From Tiliqua scincoides (lineage: Eukaryota > Chordata > Lepidosauria > Squamata > Scincidae), in assembly GCF_035046505.1 (NCBI RefSeq), contig NC_089822.1, positions 41,581,159 through 41,645,158 of the forward strand: DNA of 64,000 nucleotides, read 5' to 3'. Within the stretch, counting starts at the first letter, position 1; every line of letters begins with the position of its first letter. Below, one piece after another: positions 48,701-60,700 of this stretch. The translations under genes and the position numbers were made by a program. The notes under the pieces were generated by a model, which did not search any database, was not told the origin of the DNA, and was given only the letters and a program-made list of their open reading frames with translations.

Positions 48701-51700
48701 TTCTGACCATCAAGAGTTTGACTGGACAGTCTAATAATTATGAAGCCAGCTCAGTACTATTCGCACAAGACGTATAATAATGAGTGCCCGGGGGTGTGTG
48801 TGTTAGGAGTTCCCTCTTAGACAGAGAATCTCGGGTGTGATGATCTGCACGCGTGTAAGCTCCATTGTCCATCATGATCTACAACAGTAACTGACCCAGG
48901 TGAGAGATAGGTATTAATAGAGATAGCCAGCTAGCTTTATTATTTTATTGCTATGTTTCCTAGATGTTTATGCCTCTAGCATTTGCTGCCTTATCGTAGA
49001 GTGTGTAACCTTCTGTACTTAATAAACTAAAATATCTTTTGTTTCATTGTCTGTTGGGAACAAAGTTTCAGAATCCTGCCTAGCCGTTCAACAAGCTACC
49101 AAGTACTCATTGAGGTCTAGTAATTTGAGGACTGAGGCTTTAATTGGAGAAAGAGCTCAGTGCCTCCAAGGGATAGCATTAAGCCTAGAGGGTCTCAGTG
49201 TCCCTGGACTGAGGCACTGGCATGTACAGGATGGTGGCAGTACTACCGGGCAAGGGGCCTTGAGGGTTTTAAGGTTCAAAAAACCAAGAATCCTAAGACT
49301 CCAAACCCCCCTTTGTTTACGACAGGGGGGTCTTCATTATCTTGGGTTCTTTCCTGAGCCAGTTAAGGATTTCCAGACTTGGCCTGCAACCAGTCCACTT
49401 TTCTTTCTGTACTGGTTCTTGGGAATGGCTTCCTGGCATTGCTACACCTGCCTCAGTTCTCTGGGACAGAGTTCCTGCTTAGATTAGCCTTGAGATTGAG
49501 CTTAGAATAGGGTTTTGGAGACAGAGTCTCACATATAAAAGCTATACTTTTATATATTGCAATGGATAAATGCTTTGGATGAAAGCAGTAACCTAATGGC
49601 CAAGTTAAACGTGAATGGGTAGAATGCAGACACTAACATTTCTTTTTACAATTCTCATTTCATAAGTAGATAAAATTAAGGTATTTTGATTAATGGCCAA
49701 ATTGTGCAAACAACTGAAACTGAGATAACATAATGAAAACTTTACAATGAAAACTTTATATCACTTTTGCTTAACAATGAGAGAGGACTACCTGAAAATT
49801 CACTCTTGATGCATCATAAATTGATGTTAAGAGCCCAACAAAGTCAGGCTGTTCCTGAAAAACTAACTTTTTGTGCAACTCCACTAAAAGCTTTTCCAAG
49901 AAAAGCACTGGAATCTAGCTTAAAATCAAATAATTCTGGCTTTAGAAGGAGAAAAATCACCTGGAGAAAGACGGGCTGCCTTCTGGATGTTTTTCAGGGC
50001 ATTGTCCTTTTCATCTTCAGCTGTGTGACACCCTATCATCAGCTGATTAACTGCAGTATTCAGCAAGGCTTTCTACACATGAGAGTATTGAGAACAGAAG
50101 TACTTCAATACATTTTTGTTCTTTAAAAAATAAGTAAGAAAGCTTTTTGATAAGAAAAATACTAACCTTTCCATGATTTAAATCAAGTATGTGTGCAATA
50201 GTTCCTGCCACAGCCCCACCCTGCAAGGTAATATATTGATTAGATGATGACATGGAGTATTTCACATGTGAAACTTCAATAGTCATAATAATGATTCTGC
50301 CCTTTGGATCAATGAATGTGAAGATGTCAACTAGATCTGTATAATTAAACATTTTCACTTCCTAAAATGAAGGGGAAATATCTGTCTAGTTCTCTTTGTC
50401 TGCATCTAATAGCAAGGTGAGGACACTCACAAATGATTGCTCCATGAAGGGAACTAGAAGAGAAATTCAGTAGGAGCTACTACTAGTGCTGCAGCAGTTC
50501 AAAACAGGGATTTCTAAAAGTTGAGTGGATTGGCTGCTGATTGCAACTTCACAATGTCACAATCTGTTAATCTTAAATATTGCCACCTAGGCAATGCTTA
50601 TGGTATGCTGATTATAAATTTGAGGCTGCACTGAATACCAGACAAGTGGTTCCCAAGCTTTTGAGGTCCTAGAGGCTGCTGTCTGATCTATAAATGCCAA
50701 GGAGTGTGGGTGATTGGGCAACAGTGCTTCCCCCCCCAAGCAGCAGCTTGTTTAACCATTGATGTACATAGCCTAATCTGCCCTGTCAGTTTTGCAAGCC
50801 ATGAAAAACTGGGTCACAACCCACTGGTGGGTCTCAAACCCACAGTTTGAGAACCACAGCTGTAGACCTTAGTCCTTGAATGAACAGTGGAAGCTTTTAT
50901 TCACAACCCACTCCCAGTCTAAATTATCCGGTGCCCTTCAGTCTCATGAGAAATGTTTATTAGTAGACATGTACTCAAGCCTTAGTAATGAAAGAATTCC
51001 ACAGTTAGCATGCATGAACTAGGACTAGATAATGCTTTGATGGTCTTAGGGTAGGACAAATGTAGGAAATAAGATGTTCTAGGAGGCAACCAATTGCTAT
51101 AATCAGTATAAGTCAAGGTTGCCGTTTTGATCCCCCTCAATAATCATCTCAGAGGCCCACTGATGGAACAAGGGTCACTATTTGTCTATAGATATAAAAA
51201 ATTTTTTTAAAATGAAAACAGACGGGGTAACTTAAATGCCTATTTGACAGGTAGATCATGTGAACCTGACTTGTCAAAACAATTAACAGCTGTGTGCAAA
51301 ATTATTTATAGCATTATAACAATGCAGATAAGTAAATGCCTGCATTATATTTCATGCCATGCATTTTGGCATACCTTGGCATTCTGTGGTGTATATCGAG
51401 GTACCAGTCGAGAGAGAAGAGACCATAGGGTAGGATTATCTGGATTGCTAAAGAAGAGATGATGACAGAAACTGACATTCTAACATACACTGACATAACT
51501 TTTAAGACTGCAAAGGATAAGATTTTTCATGATTTTTTCATTTAAGTGTGGAAGATTTACACATAGTTTAAGATAAGTCAGGCTAGACGGAGTCAAATGT
51601 CAAACAATACCAAGAGATCATATATTTAAAGGGGGCAAAACTTACTGAGGATCAAAATAGATTTACTTCATAATATAACTTGCAATTAGTGACTAGTTAA

Positions 51701-54700
51701 CTCTCCTTGGTGCAGTTCAAAATGGGCTAAATTATACCAAGTTTTTAATCAGATCAACAGGTTTTTTTTTCTTCTCAGGCCTAATTCTAAAATTCAAACC
51801 ACTGTGCTTTCAGTGAAGCCTGAAGATTCAACTCTGCCCAACTCAAAACTTTGTTGGAATTTGGATTTTGACAACTTTTCACATCCCTTCCTCTCACAAT
51901 GAGCACCCTAATTTCAGGTGTAAACACTGTCACTTGACTATATACCAAGATTTGATGGAACACCATCAAAAGCAATAGTTAAAAATAAAGATTTCAATGC
52001 TACTATATTTAGCATAAAAGACTTAACACATGAAGCAATGAGCTGCCCAGGATGATTACGTGAGATGCAACCTCAGGGAACACTGTACAGAAAACACATT
52101 CCAGTTTTATCTCATGAAAGCTATTAAATAATACTGACAATTCAAACAACAGAGAAGTGGTCTGCAATATCAACCTTCTATGGCTTTTCTTGTTTACAAG
52201 GAAATATTTTGTACTATAGAAAAAGAAAACAAGATTCATTCTTGTAAGTTTTCTTCCTCTGTTACCTCACTCCATGACAAGCAAGCTACTGCCTAAAAAT
52301 TGTGAAGTTACGGATTTTTCAACAGGTTTGGCCATGCTCATCCAATACTCCACAGAAGAAGAAGTGCTGACTCAGAATTTTGGAAAATTTGTTTTCAAAC
52401 TGATTCACTGGACAGGTGCCTGCTGCTTCAATCAATCAACTTCAATCAATTATTCACATGAAGCAGGAATGTTTACTTGCCAAAATCTTCTGCTATGTTG
52501 ACTGCATAAGAACTGTCCCCCTGTTCCTCACCACACATCAAGGAAATGAGAATAGTATCTGGACATAGCCAGGAGAAGAAAGTTTCCATTTCCACATTTT
52601 TTTCATTAAAGAAAGTTTTTCTTTCACACTTTTTTTTCCATAAAAGTCTGCAGAGGTCAATTCTGCTCAGGAAAATTCAACTCCATAGTTTATGAGGTCG
52701 CCTTGGAACTCAATCTGTCAATGCTTACCTACTTTGCAGGGTTGCTGTAATTTTAAAATGGCACCATAAAGTTCTTGGAGAAAGGGAAGGATACAAAAAT
52801 AACACACACATTCATTTGGAAAAGGAGATTACATACCTGTGGACAGCTTTAGAAACCTGTCTCTGAACAGCCAGATTTCTGCCTTGCAATGCATAGACAG
52901 CAGATGTCAGAAGGCACCTCTCATAAACATTATCCTTTCTTTCTATGTGCTTTAATAATTCTTTAAGTGCTGCCATTGCGAGTGTAGCATCCTGTTTTAT
53001 CAGCCCTAAAGTGCACAGAGCTTGCAGACTTTCCATATTCGGTTCCTGTAATATAGAGCTGTAAGTGCAACACAGAGAAATGGTTACTAAATGCATTATT
53101 ATCTTGAAGGATCTGTTGTTTACTTGGCACAACATTTGGAGCATGCAGCAATTCCACCATCTGAAGAATTACTTCTGCTTCAGGAGCATTACAAAAAGGG
53201 AAGGAGCCACAGCTCTACAGTCCAGCACATGCTTTGCATGTAAAAAAGACTCCATGTCCAATCTCAAGTAGGAGGGTCAAAAATATCTCTACCCAAGATG
53301 CTCATGAGCTGTGGCCAACTGGAGCAGACAACACTTGGCTAGATGAAGTACATATCCCACTATGCCTGAAGCAACATGTCACCTTACTATTCCCTTTCTT
53401 TGTGTGCATGTGTCAGCACACATACCCACCCCCCAGCCCAATCTTCCTCCTTTGACATAGGCTACCCCACTCTACCACACACTTCTTCCATTCACACTCT
53501 GTGCACTTGTTCATCTGGGGGGGGGGGGGTTGTGCTAAGCAAGAAAATGCTAAAGCAGAGGTAGATGCTGTAGGGCTGGGCTACAGAGCCAGCCTAAGCA
53601 GAGGTCAGAAAAGAGCATACAAGGGGCACCTCCTATCAGTCTGCCACCTCCTTGAGATTCCTTCCAACCACCCAGTATAGTAACAATGAAGAAAAGCATA
53701 CTGTATGAAAAAGAACTTCAACTAACAGATCCAAAACTGCCATCATGAAAAGATTTGTGTTTTTGCTTTTAAACCAAATTGACTCTCTGGTAAAAGTCTG
53801 AGGTAGCCGGATCTGGTTATTAAAAGGTGATCTGACAGTAACTGAAACACATACAGGTTGAGACTCATTATTCTTGATGGCAAAAAATGAACTATAGCAA
53901 ATCAATTTAAAAAATAAAGTTTCTTTGCTCCGGTGATTTAAAAACAGCCTTGCTGACCTTTGTGATGTAAGATAAGAGTTATTAAGAAGACAATCCATCA
54001 ATCAGTCATCCTCCAAGGGCTTACAAAGGCACTTCACTCAGCCCCTCCCTTCACCAATGCAAAGTGATCACCTTTCTTTCACTTGCCCAGGGGAAAGGAG
54101 GGGTCCGCTGGAGAGAGAAGGATTGATGGATTGTCAGCCAGTTGCCCCCCCCTCTCATTGAGGAGGCTATTGTTAAAGGACTCTTCAGTTTTTTGAACTG
54201 ATTTTAAAGGAATGCATTTTTCCCCTTCTCCAGGGATCAGCACCTTCCTTCTCATTTGCAGCGGCTATTCATGTTGAGTCAAATCCGTGTATAAATAGGC
54301 TGGACCTGTATTTGTAAACTAACATAATACTACCACTTTTGTACAGAAAGGTAATAACACTGCACAGTGGAATATTTTCTCTTGTGAGTTCAAAGTCTGC
54401 TGTCCCCACAAGTTCTTCTCCCTTTCCTTTACGAAAAGAGGTAATAGCACCCGCACCTTGATGCATATCCTACAGTTATGATTGAAGGATGAGAAACACA
54501 GAACATTAAACCAAGGTGTTTAAACTAGGAACCTATCCAAGGATTATTCCCATTTCTTTTTCTTCATTTCTTCCTGTTATATGTGTGGTAAGGGATTTTT
54601 AGTAGATGGAAAAGGTCATTCTTTTCCTCAAGAACTGTATATTCATATGCCAGTGTACACAATGTGCAATCAAGCAGACAGACAAAATTCAACAAGCCAT

Positions 54701-57700
54701 TAAAAAAAACCTCTGCTAAGAAGACACACCACCACTTTTGTGGAAAAAGGAAACACTGGACCAAAGCCAAACTCTATAGTCCCCACACATTTACAATTAT
54801 TTGCAATGGGACAACTATCATTTCAGCTAATGTTTGATTGCTAGTGAAAAATCAATACAAGGCTGGCTTTAATACATCTCTTTAGACATCTCTTGAAGGC
54901 TACTAGAAGAAAAATAATCTCAAAAACATGGCTCAGCAAAACCAGATGACAAACTCATATGAAGGCTGATACTAAGACCACCTGGACCTTTGGCTATATC
55001 TCCCTTATACTGCACCAAGGCTGATGTTCCATTTTTTTCCTTTTTAGAATATATAGATGGCAATCAAATTCCTTTTTACTTCCACCTAACTAAAGCAATA
55101 TACAACTTGACGATTAGAACAAGGGTCCACATTTATAGCAATACTTTGTCTTGCTTACCCAAATGATGCATTTTTGAAGTATGTTTACTGCTATTCTCTA
55201 AAATAAATGACTAACATTGTGTAGGTGTAGGATGTGCTTGCTTTCCAAGGGATAGTTTAAATAGGAATAATGATGCCATGACTAATGTTCACATTTTTCT
55301 ATATCAGCTTATCACTTGCTCTGAGCCTGTATAACAGTTTATCAGAATTATTCATTCTCAGGAAGGCAGATCAACATAATAGTAACAGAACAGAGTGGTG
55401 AGACTTCTGAGTGTGTCTCAGTTTGTGTTAGCAAGATGATCAAGGTTATATATGTTACATTCTTTAGCAGCACCCAAGCACCCAGGCCAGCCCACAAAGG
55501 AGGAAGAAGAGGGGGAGGAGGAAGAGTAGAATTGATTGAGGTGGGCACCTATCATGCAACCAGCTGTATGAGGTGGTGCCTTGGTCAGCCTCAAGGATGG
55601 GAAGGCCCTGCAAACCTACCCTTCTCTCTCCTGTCAGCAGGCTAGCAGATGAAGACACTCACCCTTCTAGTTCCCCCACAGGTGGTTAGTGCACACACAG
55701 CTTAAAGGGGAAAGGGCGGAAGAGATACATGTTGGACAGCTACTTGCACCAAGGAAAAGGCACATCAGAATGAATGAAGAACGAGAGTGTTTAGCATTCT
55801 GTAAATGCTTGGGAATTCATATTTTAGGAAGAAGATTAGGCTGAAGATTCCCTTGTGGTAACCTGATTGCAGAAGTTCTATCTAGAGGCAAGAATCAAAC
55901 AACTTTTGAAACGTAACTGGATGTGAGGGCACCTTGGTTAGCACTGCACCACATCATCATGAACTTCAGTTTTCGCTGCAAGAGTTGTTACTTTGGGGTG
56001 GGGTGGATAAACCCATTGGACTCTCGCACCATCCATTATCTGCATTCCAATTTATCAACCATGAAAGAGGACCATCGACTCTGAGAGAACAAAGTTTCAG
56101 TAGAGACCCTAAGACAGCTTTCAGCAAAAACTATTTTACAGTGAAAATGAATTCTATAAAAAATTCTATAAAAACAAGCAGGTTACTACTCACAAAGTAC
56201 ATTATGTATACTGACTTAGCTATAAATACATATTATATACCACTTAAACAGAAGGGTCTTTGCAGCATCCACTTGATTCTGCTTATATTCCATTATGGCA
56301 AGAGCTGTCAGGATATAAGCCTTGTCTTGCTCACAATCAGCAATGGAGAGTGCTCTTTCATAAGCTGGTAATAGAATAAAAGTTAGACAGTTCAGAAGAA
56401 GAAGAAATGAAAGAAGCTTTCTGGGTCAAATTCCTCCCCATCTCCACCCCCTCAGGAAGCAGCAAATAAATTATCTTTGTAATTACTGTATTTGCTTTTG
56501 GACCTATTTGCATATGGCTCATTTACCTAGATTTTAGAATTTCAAAGAGCACCGATAAACAGCTTAAGATGCAAATAAATGCAGTTTCAGCCAGATTAAG
56601 TTTCCAATTTATTATGCTACATGGACAAAAAAAGTTGATGTAATCTAAAAACTGTTTATAAGTTGATTATGGTTCTATAATGTAAAAAATGCAAAGAAGT
56701 GTAACAGTGGTTGTGTTTTTCAGCAAGAAGCCACTCTACTACTTTCTAGTGCAGCCATTTTCAACCTCTGTGCCATGGCACACTGGTGTGCCACAAGTGA
56801 TCCACAGGTGTGCCACAGGAATTTGGGGGAAGGTCATTTATTAGTAGGGCCAATGGGGGATGTGAGCCTCTACTGGCAGCATGGTGTGCCTTGTCAATTG
56901 TCAAAAACCTGATGGTGTGCCTTGAAAATTTTACTGCCTTGTCAGTGTGCCTTCAGATGAAAGAGGTTGAAAATCGCTGCTCTAGTGGTTACAAAGGACA
57001 CATTAATGTTGAAAGAGACCTGTTCAGATGTTATTTGGGCTCCTGGGATGGGACAAGGAACAGGTACTGGGGTTTTCACATTCTACCCCCTATAGTTCAC
57101 CATGAGCAAAAATTAACATATGAAGTGGGAGATCCCTCATGTATATGATTATTTTCTGGCTGCAAAGCAACAAAGAGTTTTATAGCACTTAAAGACTAAT
57201 TTTCAGCATAATCTTTCATGGACAGCAGCCCTCTTCATCAGCTGGCATGCCCTAAACAAAACAGCTGGAAAACATATCTGCTTGGCAGTTTCTTGCGGCT
57301 CAGTGGTTTAATACACAACAGGAGTATCCCTGACAGCAGTAGTGTTTGTTCTATGTGGAATGCCCCCACAGTATAAAGAAGTTAGCTAAACAGACTGTAA
57401 AGTCAAATCTTCAGTGACAGGGATCCACAAATGCATTATCCATGGTCACCATGGGAAGTGCCAATGCTGGCTTGTGAGCAGGACGATTTCATCCTCCTCC
57501 TGAGCTAGGGAAGATAGCAGATCATCCCATCAATTGTGCCACGTTCAAGGGGGTGCTCTGAGAACTTTGGGAGATACCGTAGCAACAAATCTTATCTCCT
57601 TCTCCATCCCAAAGCTCAGTAGGAGGGCTGGAGCTTCTTCTAAAGCACCGCATCAGAGGTTCCATAATTAGTTCTGTTTGGGAAAGAACACTATGGTCTT

Positions 57701-60700
57701 AATGCTTGTTTAAGATACAGCAGAATCCAGCTAGTGAGGTTGCAGACTCAGATACATACTTACAAACCTGCCTTCTGTTTAATCAGATTGCTGGCCCATC
57801 TAGCCGAGTACTAATTGCAATGACTTTCCCAGTCTTGGTTCCCTTATGGGGAACCCAGGAACTTCCTGCATGTAGAGCATGTGCTATGCCACTGAGCTTG
57901 GCCCCGTCATCTCCATTATTATTATTATTATTAACAGTATTTATATACCGCTTTTCAACAAAAAGTTCACAAAGTGGTTTACAGATAAAAATCAAATAAC
58001 TAAATGGCTCCCTGTCCCAAAAGGGCTCACAATCTAAAAAGATGCAAAAGAATACCAGCAGACAGCCACTAGAACAGACACTCTGCGGTGAGGAGGGCCA
58101 GTTACTCTCCCCCTGCTAAAAAAAGAGGAGCACCCACTTGAAAAAGTATCTCTTACCCAATCAGCAGGGGTTAGAGACATCACAAGACGCAACTACCATA
58201 GCATGTTAAATGTGTGGACTGCCCTTCAAAAGCATTCAGCTACTCCATCTTGTTCTGAAGTAATTTTGTGTAACTGAAGAACACTTACCTTTCCGACTTT
58301 CTTGAAAATGACCTTTCTTGAAGTAAGCCTGGGCAATTCCTACAATATCATCAAGTTCTGGGAGATGAGTTGACAAGTAAGCCTGGATGGCATCATCATA
58401 ATGACCTAGAGTACTTTCAAAAATTTAAAAAGAAGAAACCAATGATAAAATCTGAATAATTTAACTTCATATTCATTTCAGGCCTAACAATGAGCTAATA
58501 CAAAATGCCTTTCAAATCATGGCATGAAACCAGATTCATAAAAATTAGTAGGAGTTTTGCCTACTTTTTTGGCAGACCTGAAGTGCCTTTCTGAGACCTC
58601 TGGGAGGCCTCCTGAGGTGCAAAGAGGCCATGCACAACCTCCCCGTGCCTCAGAACACCTCTCAGATGCAACCAGAAGGTCCTTGAGGCCCTCCAGATGC
58701 AGACTTGGCACCAGTGTTGAGTCAAATCTGTGGCTGTTGAACCCACAGATGAGGAGGGCCCACTGTACTTAAGAACCACCTGGTTCCCCGCTTTTGACTT
58801 GTGAGGTCCCATTCAAGCATTTTATTTTGTGTCTATTTTAAATATTGTTTTAAATCAAATGTTATTGTAAACTTTAAAAAAAATGTTTATAGACTTTGTT
58901 AGCTGCCTTGAGACTACAGGTGTGCCCTGATACCTGCGGTGGGGATTCTGGAATCCCTTGTGGTTAAGTGAAACTGCAGACAACTGGGGGACGTTTCCCC
59001 CCACCCTCTGGAGGTGAGGGAAACTGGGCCTCCAGAAGCTTTCTGAGGCCTGCTGAGGCCGTGTGTGATCGCCTGCTGCTGCTGCTGCTGCCGCCTTCAG
59101 AATGGCCGAAAATGCAAAACCCCAACATTCGGTTTTATCATAAAATTGGAAGTGACATTTTTAATGCCTTGCAGCTGCTGTGGGCAGTCATGCGCAGCCT
59201 CTGAGGGCTCAGAAAACCCTCTGGAAGCAAGATACGAGGGAACCCCCGGATACCTGAAACCACGGATACGAGATTCACAGGTAAGGGGCCCCCCTGTATT
59301 TGTGAAAGATGGGATAAAAATGAATGAGTGAATAAACATCTGAAGTTATATATGTAACACTGGGATCCAAAGGACAGTGTGATTTTTTTCTACCTGCTCA
59401 AGGCAGCTTAGGTTCTATGCTTTTCAAGCAGTTCCCCGCCCCCCAAAATGGGTCACATGTTAAAATCTCTTTTGCAACAGAGAAGACTTGCTAAAACATT
59501 ACATTATTACATTACATTATTATTATTATTACGTTTACATTATTACCAACAGTCTACTGTTCAAAGAAGAAAAAAAATATTCTATTGGATATGTCCAAGT
59601 CCTTCTCAGGCATCCCTGAAGTAGCTTTCTAAAATTTAATTATTAATTCCATACTTAATTCCAGACAATAAGTGTAACAGGAGAAATGGTCTAATAATCC
59701 TCTAAAACAAGTCTAACCATTCTGGATTCTTTACAATGTGACACTCCATTACACAACTTGAAAGGGGAAGAAAATTGCAATAATTAAAATATGTCTGAAT
59801 GTCTCATTTTGTAAGTATGTGTTAAAATGATATATTGAAGGAAACGTTACCCAGAAAACCTATTCTAAGAACAGATGTGGTAATAACCATTTTCTGCCAG
59901 AAGCAAAATATTTGAATAAAACAAGAGTCATAGCCATTATCAAATGGTGTTTTCTTCAGATTTACAGATCTCATTTTCACATGGGTGAAAATTATACTAT
60001 TTTAAAAAAACACAAAAAGATTTACCACAGTGCTCTGCCATAATTCCTCATTGCGATATTGTACTGTTCTTTGTCCTCAGAATTTGTCAGCAATAAAACT
60101 GCCCTGTGAAGCAAACATAAGAAACAAGAACTCTGGCAGCAGCAAACATATTTAAAAGAAAAAAAAAGGAGTTGTATGACAGAAGGGGTTTAGACAGAAG
60201 GGGAAAAAAAAAACTTCTTTTCTAAAATGGAAGTAACAGGATTTGAATGCTTTTATTCGACTCTGACGCTTGCTGGCTGGACATTCTAACTTGTCCAGGA
60301 CTCCCCCCTTAAAATAGCCCAATCCTGCACTCTTCTGGCACATGGCTGTGGTGGCACTGAAAATGGCTGCCACCGCATCCAACACACCCACGGCAGCCGC
60401 GGGCAGCACCTCGGGAGAAGGGGACTTGCGTTCCTTTCTCCTGGGTAAAGGAAGCAGTCCTGCAATGGGGCTACTCCATTCACCGCCAACTAAAAGGTCG
60501 GTGAGGGAAGCGCATTCGTGTAGGGTGCTGAGCCCTGCAAGAATGCTGGATCCAGTGGAGCAGAGCTCCACTGAACCCGCCTTCTTCCACCCCACTCTCT
60601 CTCATGGCATGCCTCCTCTCCGCCCTCTCCTTGCCTTCCTCTCTCACCGGAACACCTCCTCCCGGGCTCCCCCTGCCCCCACTTACCTTACCATGGCTTG

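Noticed and set aside
49047-49487. 146-codon open frame
   Set aside because: It overlaps the candidate LTR fossil and shows no gene-like motif.
54269-54466. Possible extra SKIC3 exon on the - strand
   Set aside because: Exons on either side (56241-56364 and 52837-53058) join in phase and match the human protein without a gap.
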